The notes under the pieces are model-generated. The model did not search any database. It was not told the DNA's origin and saw nothing but the letters and a program-made list of their open reading frames with translations. Position numbers and translations under genes: made by a program. A stretch of DNA of 64,000 bases from Cacajao melanocephalus. Its lineage: Eukaryota > Chordata > Mammalia > Primates > Pitheciidae. Positions 1 through 18,041 of the stretch are shown piece after piece. Each line of letters opens with the position of its first letter. Positions within the stretch are counted from its first letter, which is position 1. The stretch spans positions 1 through 64,000 of the forward strand of contig CAUYLG010047145.1 of NCBI GenBank assembly GCA_963573385.1, in the 5' to 3' direction.

Positions 1-33
1 GGTTTTTGTTTAATTTTTGTTCTTTTTTACTAA

Positions 34-290
<257 letters not shown>

Positions 291-317
291 CCTAGAGGAA
301 ACTGCCTGTTTGTGTGA

Positions 318-2766
<2,449 letters not shown>

Positions 2767-3066
2767 GGGCCAAGTGCAGTGTCTCACGCCTATAATCCCA
2801 GCAATTTGGGAGACCGAGGTGGGAGGATCGCTTGAGCCCAGGAGTTCAACATCAGCATGGACAATACAGCGAAAACCCATCTCTACAAAAAACTATGACG
2901 AGTTAGCTGCGCATGGTGGTGCACACCTGTAGTCCCAACTACCTGGGAGGCAGAGGTGGGAAGATCTGAGCCCAGGACGCTGAGGCTACAGTGAGCTGAG
3001 ATCGCATCACGGCACTCCAGCCTGGGCGACAGAGTGAGACCCTGTCTCAGACCACAGAAAAAAAAG
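2767..3066 (+). mobile_element. Alu with target-site duplication
   Basis: Full-length Alu flanked by AGAAGATACGAATAT (2751-2765) and AGAAGATATGAATAT (3067-3081). Confidence 0.93.
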
Positions 3067-4250
3067 AGAAGATATGAATATATATGCCTTCTAGCCTTGA
3101 TATAGACAAGCACCTCACATTATTTATAAAATCAAAATTTTACGTTAATGATTTCCAGGGACCTAATTTCCATGGCCCTGATGCAGGTGATCGGTGTCCG
3201 AGCCTGTTTTATATATGTCATATATAGACAGCACCAGGAGCACCCAGGAATGAAGACCACTCCACAGCCTACAGCACTGCTTCCCAGATGTCTGTCATGA
3301 CCTCATCAATCTCAAGTCTCTCTCCTTGCTAGTAGATGAAGTGGGAGCTAATGAAAAAGCGAAGGAAATCAGCACCACTAAGAAAATGCCAATACTCATT
3401 CCCAATCAACATACACAGTTGACTGTTTTTATCCTGCTTTGAATTGCCTCGTCCTACCGCGTTCAAGATGCAGCTGCCAGGCGGGTCCACATCTGTAAGT
3501 CCTGTATAATGCCTGATTCGCAACACGATTACTCATTACGTCAAAATAATAATTATCACAGATGGCGAATTCACAAGTGGGTGAGCTGACGGCTGTAGCG
3601 GGCGAGCTAGCACTTGCCGCAGGCACTCAAGTTCAGCAGTCAAAATGCTATAAAACATACTGTTCTTTCTTCTTGTGATTTATTTAAGAATTAACATCAA
3701 GGAGAGGCTCCCATTTTCTCTTTCAGAGTTGATTGCAATAGGTTAGACCTCTTTGAAGCCACATAAAACATTTCACTGTGTACCATGTAACTAAAACTTA
3801 AACGACTTTAGCTTCGATGGTCCTATCCTGCTACCAGTCCGTGTTCCCTGCAACCTGGCTCCCTCTGTTAAACAGGGCAGCTCTCCATCCAACACCACAG
3901 GCACTCCCTAGGAATGGTTCAAGGAAACAGCCCCTGATTTCCTACAAGGACAGTCACTGATGGCAAAACTCCAAGAGGAGGTACCCCAAGGGCACCTCAA
4001 CCCAGGCCCGGGTTATTCCTGCCTCTGTGTCCACAATGAAAACAACATGGTGGGAACTGGTTATGGGTTTTGACATAAGTTCTTTCAAGCCAGCCGATGG
4101 GACGAGATGCCGCTTCTGTGACAAAGTCACCCTGGGTATTCTCAGGCAGAGAATGAGGGTGAGCTGGTACAGTGAGGGGCTGGGGCTGGGTGGGCAGAAT
4201 GGTGACGCCAGCCCTAAGAAGCCAACAGGCTGTTGAATGCCAAGCCTGTA

Positions 4251-4345
4251 CCATTAATTTGCATATGACATTAATTTTGCTGTCAGTGTGTTAATGTGTG
4301 ATTAATTCTGTCATGGGTTAGCGCAAGGAGAATTAGTTAATTGTC
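4251..4345. promoter_or_regulatory. Candidate enhancer: homeodomain and octamer word cluster
   Basis: Within 95 bp there are five or more TTAAT/ATTAA cores and a perfect POU octamer ATTTGCAT (4257-4264), plus TGATTAATT and AGTTAATTG. Motif content is seen; enhancer function is inferred. Confidence 0.4.
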
Positions 4346-5446
4346 AGAAACCCTTCTTGTTCGCTCCCTCGTTCAGCCTCCACCTCCGTCTAACTTCCTT
4401 TTTTTCTCTTATTAAACTAACCTCCTGGGTATTCTTCCTCGGGGCACTTCTCTCCTATGGGACTTCAGTCCCACCTCCTCCTACCCTTTCCAGAAACGTA
4501 CGTAGAGACCCAAAAACAGAGAGCAAAGACAGGTCTTCCTTGGGCGCCCCGGCTGGCAAGTCTGAACTCTGTCCTGGCAGTCATGGGGGTGGTTTGGGAA
4601 GGCCTTACAACAGGGACACACAGGTCCCATTCATATTCATGGTCAATTGCCAATGCTGGTGATACCTGGATACATTGCACAATCTGTGCTTTGTGTGCTA
4701 TGCAAATAACCTGTGGGGCTGGAGCGAGCTGGAATGCGGAGTTAACACAAAGCCATTGCTGTGCTATCAAAATCAGTCATGTGGCCGCCCACTCTTCCCC
4801 GACCTCGCAGAAGCTGGAGGGCGTCTTCCTTCCTACCAATCCTTGCCCAATATCAACGCAGCTATAGTGGGTCAAGTGCGCTTTTATCCTGTCAATCATT
4901 CCATCACTGAGCTAGCTTATGCTTTTTAAATACAAAGCCCAATAAAAAGAACCTCAAGGCCCCTAACTCTGGAAAGGGAAAGAGGATTGTAGAGGCCTCT
5001 GGATGCCAGGAAATTTCAGGAGGTACAGGCATGTCGCAGGTCAGGTTAAATGGTCCCCAACCACCGCAGTAACACTGCATACGCGCGCCGCCAGGTCAAA
5101 GACAAGTGATCCTGATGATCACATTTCTCAGGTTTGCTTACATGCAGTCCACACTTGTGTCCACTTAATCCAGTCCTGTGTCTTTCCCTTATCTTAAGTT
5201 GCCTTTCACTTTGAAGGAATAATGAGGAAGAAGGAATGAGCGAAAGCAAAAGGACCTGCACAATCATCTACAATCATCTGGAATCTGTCTAATTTATAGG
5301 GCTAGGAAACCAAGTGTCACCTTCGGGCCTACTCCTTCCCTGACCAACTGGCCAGAGGGGCTGGAAAGGGCACCAGCCAAGGGTGGGCAGTGACCACAGC
5401 TTTTAAGTCCTCTGGAAGACAGGAGGGAAATGCAAAGAGGCATGGA

Positions 5447-5553
5447 CTGCTACTCCCCTGTCCCCAGCTACTCCCCTGCTCCCCCGGCCCCCCGCCAGCT
5501 ACTCCCAGCACGGGCTACTCCCCTGACCCCAGCTACCCCCTGTCCCCCACTAC
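5447..5553. repeat. Cytosine-rich minisatellite
   Basis: About five imperfect copies of GCTACTCCCCTGNCCCCA in tandem, with one copy expanded by a C-rich insert. Confidence 0.8.
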
Positions 5554-6792
5554 TCATTGTATAACACATGTCAGTTTCTTGAAAACGGTCCTATATTTGT
5601 GCATGAAAGCATTCCAAGAATTAACTTATAATAATTACAATAGAGAGGAAGCAGGTAACTGAGACCTATTTACATGTTGCAATCAAAATTTTAGGATATA
5701 TTTAAAAAGCACAGGGCTCCCTTTATATCTTGGAAGTCACTGTTTCTTTTAATTTGGAAACATGTCTATCAACTGAAACCTTAAAAAAAAAAACTTAGGG
5801 AATAATGTTATGGGTCATGATTATTCTAATGTCTTATTTTATTTTGCATATGTCCTTATAGCTAAACTCAAACTAGATGCTAGAATATAATTGCCCACAG
5901 TAACCAACTAAACAGTGCCCCTAAGCAATGTGTAGTTTTCTCTCTCTGTCTCTCTCACACATTCACTATATCCCGCCCTCCCACTCACTCCCATCCCCAA
6001 GTAACAAAAGCCAGACAAATCCATGGAAGAGGCGGAAGAGCTACAGCAACTCCACTTTCCAAACACTTGTATTACAGCTCTTTAAAAATGAATTAAATTG
6101 TAAAATCCACTTCGCAAAACATATTCGACCCCTTGTGGAAGTTACCAGTCCTTTCTCAAATGAGCTGGAAGTGTCTCCGATCAACATGAATTGGGGTTCC
6201 CTCTTCCGTTTCAGATTATGGATACTTCTAATTGTTTTAATATGGGCATTATTCATACATGAAACTGTATTGCTCAGCACGTGGGAACTAGGTCCCGACC
6301 ACCCAAGGGCATCAAAGATCCCATGACATTTCTGTAAATCAGCCAAATTCCAACACAGATAGCAGGCTCCACAGTTGCTGCATTCAGAGGAGAGGTGATT
6401 ACATGCTGCCTCTCCTACACGAAGCAGAGACCAGCATTCCTGCTCCTGGTCAATTCTCTAAGTCTATCCTGGCCAACCTCCTCTGGGCACAGCCCACCAG
6501 ACCTCAAGATGGCCAGCTCTTTTTCTCTCTAGCAGTGATATCCTACACACAAAGGATTACCAAGAAGCCACCTCCCCCAGAATTATGAAATGTACAGGAA
6601 AGTCTCCAATTAAGAAGTCAGAAGACAGAAAACAGGGTGTTAAGAACCATAAGCTGGAGGAGAGTCCAGGCACAGGGCCTTCTCAGCTGTTCTCACTAGA
6701 AAACTGCCTCTAAAAATCTATTTCCGTATTTCTTCCCTGGAATTTCACTTTTAGAATCTGAACATGCAGAACCTTCAAGTTTCTGCTCCTCC

Positions 6793-6836
6793 TTCACTTG
6801 GTCAGAGCATTTCACTTGGTCAATTTCAGTTGGTCA
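6793..6836. repeat. Three copies of TTCASTTGGTCA
   Basis: The 12-mer occurs at 6793-6804, 6811-6822 and 6825-6836 with one base difference. Confidence 0.85.
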
Positions 6837-8225
6837 GAGATTGGCTAAAATTTCATTGTTTTTAAACAGTAGTAAACCATTTTTAAAAACTGTTTAGACC
6901 CACACTGATGCCTCTTCTCTCTATGTCACAGCAATCTTTGTTCCTCGTCTTCCTTCTCTCAGTTTCTCTATCCCCACTGATCCTTTCCTTAAGAATCCTC
7001 CCCATTCATTCTCCTACTGGGATGCCCCAAGTTCTTCTGAGGGCAACACTTGACCCAGGCCAAGCCCCCTTGGCCTCCTGATTTGCCCCGGAATCTAGAA
7101 TAAGTCAGTTCTTCTCCAGGTGCAGGTGATGGAGGAAGTGACATCATACCTCACAAAAGGAGAAGAGCTGCACGCTGACTTTGGGGGAACAGTCAGCCAT
7201 CGATGCCCCCAATAAAAATATCTTGTGACTTGGACTCAAAGGCAGTGGCCTTCCCAAGGACCCGGGAAGGGCTGGGAGGTGCCCAGCAAGGCACGGGGGC
7301 TGGCAGCAGGCCCTCCACACAGCCCCCCACCCCTCCAGAGCTGCCCCGGGGAGCTGCAGCAGGCTCTCCCCACCAGGCACACTCCCGGCATTGTGTTCCC
7401 TCCAGCATGCTCTCCCCCACCAAAGAGCCCCAGGCCTCCGGAGTGTACACTAACCACAAGCCTTTGAGTGGCTCATGTATTTACAAACTGAGGCATGTTG
7501 AAATCAAAGGGGATACCACATGACATAATTCGCATTAACATGTCAACAGGCTGACAATTTATAGAGTCAATCCACGGAAGGTGGGGAGGACTAAGACTTG
7601 GTAATTGTTTAATTCCTGCTGAAACCCACGGCCACTGTGCCTTCGGGAAGCCAGGATGCGCTGGGGGCCTCCAGCCTGCACAGCACCCTGTGGGGCTGGC
7701 ACCACGCCAAGACCAGGCAACAGGTTTAACCATTTAGGGTGCTCAATGATGTAGGGGAGAGGGAGAAAGAGGAAGAGAGACGAAAAGGAAACGGCTTAAG
7801 GGAAAGACAGACAGACAGGGGTGGGAGGTACGAGAGTGGGTCCTTCCGCAATGTGTGCGCAATTGACAAAATGGCTTGGGTTGGTCCCAAAGAAGGAAAT
7901 TTGTTGCTGTATCCCTGATATTCCCTTTGCCATCCATGCATCCAGGGCTGGAGATTTGAATACATGCAAAAGGCCCCCCCCCAGTCTTGGTTTCCTGGCT
8001 GTTCTCTGGCAGTACCCTACTCACCAAGGCACCTAAAGGAGGGGGGCATCAGTGTTTACAATAGGCCACAAACCTCCAGACCCAAGCTCCACAAATGAGC
8101 AAGAACCAAGTCAAAACCAAACGTCTGTTCATGTAAAATTACCCCTGGAAGTCTCTTTTTATCTCTTTTACCTCCCTCACCAGTAGCACTGTTCTGACCC
8201 ATGGAAGGTAAAATACAAATTATCA

Positions 8226-8884
<659 letters not shown>

Positions 8885-9548
8885 TCAAATTCTTACTGCT
8901 CAACTCCACTTGTATGTTTGATATTGGTTCTACCTATTTGTGAAATTAACTGACCCTTGCTTGGGAAGGGGTCCACCTGCGAGTGAGGGTCTGGTGAAAG
9001 GAATGCAAAAGCAAAGTCTGAAAAGGCTCTGGGGCTGAAGTGTTTGATCAGCTCCCTCAACTGCACCCCAAGCTCTAAGCCAAGTTTAATCTCTTTATCA
9101 TTACATGAGAAAGATGTGTCTGGAAAACACAAATGGTAGAAATAAGACTACTTGGCAAAGCTTATAGGTCATCGTCAGGATCTGCATTCCTCAGCCAGGA
9201 AAAACTGTGTTCTGAAAAGGTAGCCTGGCTCTGTGGCTCCTGCCCCAGAGGATGCCTGGGGCCATGCGGGCTGTGACGGGGCCCTCCACACAAGCTGGCT
9301 GTACATAAACAGTAACACCTCATTCTCTCTCCTACCTCATTAACTGAAACACATTAAAACGAAGTGTGCACTGGGAGCAGAAAATGAGACTGTTAAACCA
9401 AGCTGATATAATCCTCATCAGCTGTGGGAAAGGAGACCGCATCAATTATGCTGAATCAACTGCAGTCACACGGATGTGCCGGGCTCCCAGGCCCCCAACA
9501 TGAAGAGGGGGACAAGAGAAAAGAAACCTTCACTTAAAATAGAAAATA
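8885..9548. other. Single-copy intron sequence
   Basis: No gene is seen. It contains a perfect 7-bp inverted repeat, AGCTGAT (9401-9407) and ATCAGCT (9417-9423), within AT-rich unique DNA. Confidence 0.5.
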
Positions 9549-9881
<333 letters not shown>

Positions 9882-10540
9882 TCATGGTCTCCTAACAAAC
9901 ACAGCTTCTCATCCATTTTTGTCACCCCAAGGGAAAGGAGCAGCATCTGATCAAAACACCCCTTTATGGTTCTTCTGCACCTAAAAATCTTTGCCAAACT
10001 ATTTGGAATTGGAGGGGAAAAAAGAAAAATAAAAGTAAGCTTCAGAAGAGGAGGGGCAATAAGAAGATACTGGATTCTGTGTGATCTCTTGCAGACAGAT
10101 TTTGTAAGTAAAAAGTATCTCGAGGCCCAAACTCCTAAGATCCAAAATGATCCAGACACAATCCACACGTGACTTAATGGCAAGGATGCTTCAAAAATTA
10201 AAGGGCCATGGAGAAGACGATAGCAATGCAAAGCCACACGGCTACAAAGCTCAGCCAGCACAGCACTCAGCTCTTTCAGCCACTGCCAACAGCGAGTAAC
10301 AGATCAGAACTGATACACTGAGAAATACTCATAAAACCCACTAGGGAAGAAAGCAAAAATAATGCCTGTACATTGCCAAAATAAGGAAGATTATGGCCAT
10401 AGTGAGAATAAATGACCGAATCATTACCTACACGTAAGAAATGCAAAAGACTTGTACATGATAGCCATAAAATGTAAAACGTGCTACAAGGCACCGTCAC
10501 TGAGCCGCACCCCACATCCTGGACATTACAATGTCATATT

Positions 10541-10660
10541 TGATGGTAATAATTAACTCATGTGAAATGAGTGTTGCTATGCAAAACTTTCTTTTGCATT
10601 TCTTCATTTGTGTTCCAATTTGCAACCTTTACATGTTTATTGCCACTTATTTGCATTTCG
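10541..10660. promoter_or_regulatory. Candidate enhancer: AT-motif and octamer words
   Basis: GTAATAATTAAC at 10546-10557, a perfect octamer ATTTGCAT at 10649-10656, and the octamer-like ATGCAAAA and TTTTGCAT between them. Function is inferred. Confidence 0.35.
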
Positions 10661-11044
10661 TTTCATAGGTGAAAGTTTCCAAACATAAGCTGTGGACGGG
10701 TTCCTCACACACCTCCTGACACCAGAGTGAAACGGATGTTGCCAAAACTCAGTCCTCCTAGTACGCATTCTATTCACCATTCACATTACAAACAGCCACT
10801 CTATTTTTCAAGTATACTTGCCAGATCCACTCACGAATCTAATCATCAGGCAGGCCATGAGCTTGGGGAGATTTTTTTTTCTGTTGCACATACTTTGCAC
10901 ACAGTTTCAGATGTTAAAGATTGTTTCGCATTAAGTTCTGCTTCTTTCAAATCAAGAAGGGAGGCATCTCCTCCCACTTGTTGACTCAAAGCTGTTATCA
11001 GAGATTCTGGGACTAACCATTTATTTCATTAAAAGAAAAAAAAT

Positions 11045-11078
11045 ACACACACACACACACACTCTCTCTCACTCTCTC

Positions 11079-11132
<54 letters not shown>

Positions 11133-11166
11133 CCCTCCCTCCCTCCCTCCCTCCCTCTCTCTCCTC
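11045..11166. repeat. (AC)n(CT)n(CCCT)n compound microsatellite
   Basis: An AC run is followed by CT repeats and CCCT repeats. The plus strand is uninterrupted pyrimidine for 85 nt (11082-11166). Confidence 0.95.
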
Positions 11167-11345
11167 AGCTTTCAAAAGAGGTGGGGGAAAGGGCGAAAAC
11201 AACCACTGCTTCAGCAGCCAAGGAGATTAACTTCCAACGTACAGACAGGGAAGAGGCGGGATGAACCATTTAAAAAAAAAAAAAATGGTAAAAGTTGCAG
11301 CTGGCGAAAAATTTTGGAACATTTTAAATTAATGGGTAACAAAGG

Positions 11346-11359
11346 GTTGCCATGGAAAC
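11346..11359. promoter_or_regulatory. RFX X-box match
   Basis: GTTGCCATGGAAAC matches the 14-bp RFX-family X-box (GTNRCC, then RGYAAC-like) in unique DNA. Occupancy is not shown. Confidence 0.5.
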
Positions 11360-11911
11360 AGTTTTGCATACTTGACTGCAGGTGCTCCCTACAGTGAAAG
11401 GAGACTGGGATGGTACAGCCACAAGCAAGAGCACAAATGTAAACATTAAAGGAAGATTCCTAAGGCAATGTTAAGTCATCCAAGCCACGGACAGTGCCGG
11501 TTTCCATAAAAATGAACTCACTTCTGCAAGGAGGGCACGGGAGCTTGGCAGCACCAGCCAACACTTGCATCCAGAAGCTGTTCCCCCCTTTTACGATATT
11601 CTGTGCTATTGCCAAGGTTACAAAATGTAAACAGACACAAACACAAACCATAACAAGACACCAGTGTCAAATACATTCTAGTTTTTCCACCTTTGCCCTC
11701 TGAGCTATGTATTTCTAGATGGTAGCTTTATTTATTTATTTTTTAGAGTAAATATGTATTAGCTTTAATCAGAAAAATATACATGTAAGGGAATGAAAAA
11801 CACCAAGGAATACAGTTCCTCCGAGTGTCCCATGTACTCTATGGCAGTTTCCAAGACTAAATTCTAACTTGCATCTAATTTTGGTCACGTAAGGGAAATA
11901 TGCGTGTGTTA

Positions 11912-13848
<1,937 letters not shown>

Positions 13849-13861
13849 AAAAGTTAGAGTA

Positions 13862-14027
13862 GGTGGGAAAGGAGAGCATTAGGAGAAATACCTAATGTAG
13901 ATGATGGGGTGGTGGGTGCAGCAAACCACCATGGCACGTGTATGCCTATGTAACAAACCTACATGTTCTGCATATGTATCTCAGAACTTAAAGTACAGTG
14001 AAAATAAATAAATAAATACTTAAAAAA
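13862..14027 (+). mobile_element. 5'-truncated L1 (3' end only)
   Basis: Carries the primate L1 3' end words AGCATTAGGAGAAATACCTAA, GGTGCAGCAAACCACCATGG and TGTAACAAACCTACATG, then an A-rich tail. It is flanked by AAAAGTTAGAGTAGG at 13849-13863 and 14028-14042. Confidence 0.9.
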
Positions 14028-14040
14028 AAAAGTTAGAGTA

Positions 14041-14362
<322 letters not shown>

Positions 14363-14647
14363 CTAGTTATTAAAATCATTTTAGTATGATAGCCGCAGGT
14401 TTGGTAAGTACAAGAATGAATCTGCTGTCTTTGCCCTCCACCCAGTTCACCTTTCTGTATGATTATACCCTCTTCAAATCTTACTCAAATTCCAGCTTGC
14501 CCCTCCCTCTCAGAGGTCTTTTTGCATCTAACCAGTTGGGTGCGACTGCTCCCTCCTTTCGCCTTCCTGTCGACTTGGTTAACTCTTGTGTCCACATTTG
14601 ATGGCTCTTACCGAATGATCAATTCCTCTTTGTATTCTGTATCACAA

Positions 14648-15056
14648 CGTTTTTTAAACTGTGGATGATGACCCATTAGTGCAGTGCTCCTCAAACTGTG
14701 GCCGCACATCAGAATCCGACAGTAAACGAAACCACACGTCTGGGGGTCAAGCCAGGCCTGTGTAGGTTTTTAAAGGTCCCTGGGCTGAGAGTCACTGGAT
14801 CACTAAATCAGGATCACGCCAGTGAATCATGACATCAATGCTGTGAGTACAACCAGCATTTGTAAAACAAAACAGAATTGAATGCAATAGACAGCATCAG
14901 AACGCAGCACTCACAATAAGGATAAAATCATTCTGTACAACTTCTGTTTTAGTCGAATACACAGAATATCTAGCTATATGTATGTGCTGGGTCACCCATG
15001 TAAAATGCATTTCATTTTAGATCATCGTCAACAAAGTTTGAAAGTTACTGTCCTAA
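14648..15056 (+). mobile_element. Old hAT-type non-autonomous element (outer)
   Basis: It starts TTTTTAAACTGTGGATGATG and ends CAAAGTTTGAAAGTTACT. The middle carries CCAGCATTTGTAAAACAAAA and CAGCATCAGAACGCA words that I associate with a hAT/Charlie MITE; the family name is uncertain. Confidence 0.5.
14682..14797 (+). mobile_element. MER5A-like hAT element (inner)
   Basis: Starts CAGTGCTCCTCAAACTGTGG and ends GAGAGTCACTG, matching MER5 termini. The centre has CTGGGGGTCAAGCCAGGCCTG. Confidence 0.65.
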
Positions 15057-15328
15057 AGAAGCGAGGATGTTATCCTGCTCATAGAAGGCGCTCAAGGATG
15101 TGTGGCTTACACACAGGGCAGGAGGAGAGGAGCAGGTCAGAGTTTCTCTTACCGGGAATATGTTCTGCCACCAAAAACGTGGTTCTCGGGATGGGGGGAC
15201 AATCAGATACGGGACTAAGGAAGCATCACTCAGAAATACACCTGCCCAGGAAGAAGGGAAGGAAAGCAGCAGAGGAGCCTCTAGGGAAACTGATGGAGGA
15301 GGCGCCTTGGGGCTGCCCCTAATCTTTA

Positions 15329-15660
<332 letters not shown>

Positions 15661-15675
15661 AAGATTCTGTCTTTC

Positions 15676-17759
15676 GCTATCAAATCATCAGGTCATACTT
15701 GCTAATAGTCTACCTAATATCCCCAAGACCCTGGGAAGGATACAAAGTTGGGTGAGAATAAACAGATCCCACTGCTAAGGGTCTTAGAACCAAGCAGAGT
15801 AGAAGGACCACTAAAAATATGGTCTATCATAAGAAAAGGAAAGGAACAAAGCATCTTGATGAGAGCACTGAGGAGAAAGAGCTGAGATTTTGGTCATCAG
15901 AATTTGGGGAGACAGAGCTGAAACTCACGGCAGTCCAGCAGCACGTGGGAATTTTCAAAATACTTTGACACCAGCTGCCCAACTTTGCCAGGGCTGTGTC
16001 TCAAGGGTCAGTACAGGCACAGCCGAGCTCTGTGTGAAGCTGATGGTAAACGACCAGGGCCGCAGACAGCTCTGCAATGACCTGGTCCACACGAGCCATG
16101 CCGTTTACACCAAGGTACGCTATGGGCCTTTACCTTGCGAAATTCCAAGTGTGCGCGTGAGGCTGCTGTACCTGTTCTAGCAGAGGGGAGAAGCCGCAAA
16201 CGCTCTGCTGGTACCCTGTGGTTCAATAAATATTTATTGGGCTGGTTCACACACTGATCTAAGCACTAGGGACAGCGCTGTTAATGGGGCAACACAGGCC
16301 CTGCTGTCTTGGGAGACAACTAAATTAATGAACAGACAAGAAAAATAAATATCATCACTGTCAATGCAGAGAAGTTATCTTGAGTGAAGTGACACTGTAG
16401 CTCCTTGAGACTGGGTTGTCAGGGAAAGCCTCTTTGAGGAACAGACACTGAATGAGAGCTAAATGCCAAGGTCAAGGAGGCACAGGCACTCAGTAGAACA
16501 GCGAGTGCAAAGGGCCTGTGGCAGGTGCAAGCTTGGCATATTGAATGAACAGTGAAAAGGCCGCTGTGGCTGCAGTGTAGGGGGTGGAGGGGAAAGGGTT
16601 GTAAAATGAGGTCAGCATGGTGGGAGGAGTTCGGATCACAAAGGTGTTTGTAAGCCACAGTACAAAGGTGGGCTTTTATCTTAAGTAAGGTGGAAAGCCT
16701 TTGTGGGGTCTTTTCAAGGGAGAGATATGACCTGATTTTCCTCTACATAAAATCACTGGATGGAGAGGGACCATAAAGAGCAAGAGTAAAGGCAGAGAGA
16801 GTTGAAATACAGAGAGATGATGCCTGCTAGCCTGGGAGAAGGGTGATGGAAATGCATTTTTGAAGGTAGCACCCATAGAACTTCCTGATGGTTGGGCTGT
16901 AGCGAAGTAAAAGACAAAGGGCCCCACAGACAGTTCCCAGCTTTTTGGTTTAGGTAACGCTAACCGAGACGGTGGAGCCCATCAGCGTTTGGGGGTTCTG
17001 GTCACAGTCTTCCCTGTACCGTGCTAAGCCTGAAGAGTTCATTCTCAGACATTCGAATGCAAATGCCGGGGAGAGAGCTGGATACAGGAAGAGGTCTGGG
17101 GTACAGACAGATTCAGGTGTCATTGGAAAGCAGATGGCGTTGAAAACCACTGGACTGAACGAGACACTTAAGGAGAGTTAGAGACAGAAAAAGGAAGGGG
17201 CTCTGGGCCAAGCCTGGCGGTATAGTAACATTGACTGTGAAGTCACAGAAAATAAGCCAGCAGAGATGGACAAGGGGCCAAGGGTGGCAAAGGCGGCCGA
17301 AAGGTCTCAGGGGAGATCACAGCCAAAAGATTCAGCAACAGGGAAAACACTGGTGACCTGTCCCATCAGTGGTGAAATGTGTCACTTCTGGATCCAGCGA
17401 TTGGGAGGGGACATGGTGAGTCCACTCCCAGAGTGAGCATGACTCAGGGTGAGCGGTTGCTGGGCAATGCAGCCTTGGGCAGATATCAGCCCCCACAGAG
17501 GACCAGGTGACTTCCATGAGCACAGGCTGCCAGCTTTGAGGCCACAGCCACGCTACACCCCGCAGCCGCTCCCAGGCTACCTGCAGAAGGTAGCACATTT
17601 CCATACTCTCTGTTCCGCTCCTACCACTGCAGAGGGAAGGAAGGAAAACACCATCTCCTCTCACTTCCTGACTTTCCTCCTCTGCCTCCAAGAGCCTTTT
17701 TATTTTTGTCCCATGCACGACTTGTTCAGTTTCACAACAACCATTGGTGTCCTGCACTT
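15676..17759. other. Intron sequence, mostly a long L2 relic
   Basis: About 15676-16215 is unique with no recognisable feature. The rest is covered by the L2 entry up to about 17345, followed by unique DNA to the next Alu. Confidence 0.5.
16218..17345 (-). mobile_element. L2 LINE relic, about 1.1 kb
   Basis: Antisense L2 3' words occur in order: AATAAATATTTATTGGGC, AAGCACTAGGGACAGCG, GGGAAAGCCTCTTTGAGGAA, GAGTGCAAAGGGCCTGTGGC, GAGATATGACCTGATTTTCC and GTGTCATTGGAAAGCAGATG. It is much decayed but colinear. Confidence 0.7.

Positions 17760-18041
<282 letters not shown>

Larger units (their letters stand above)
3067..8225. other. Single-copy intron sequence, 5.1 kb
   Basis: Repeat-poor block. 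It holds a homeodomain/POU word cluster at 4251-4345, a cytosine-rich minisatellite at 5447-5553 and a 12-mer repeated three times at 6793-6836. No coding exon is supported. Confidence 0.5.

Noticed and set aside
4357..4867. Overlapping open frames of 100-136 codons
   Set aside because: Several frames on both strands are open at once, which is typical of chance in a GC-balanced stretch.
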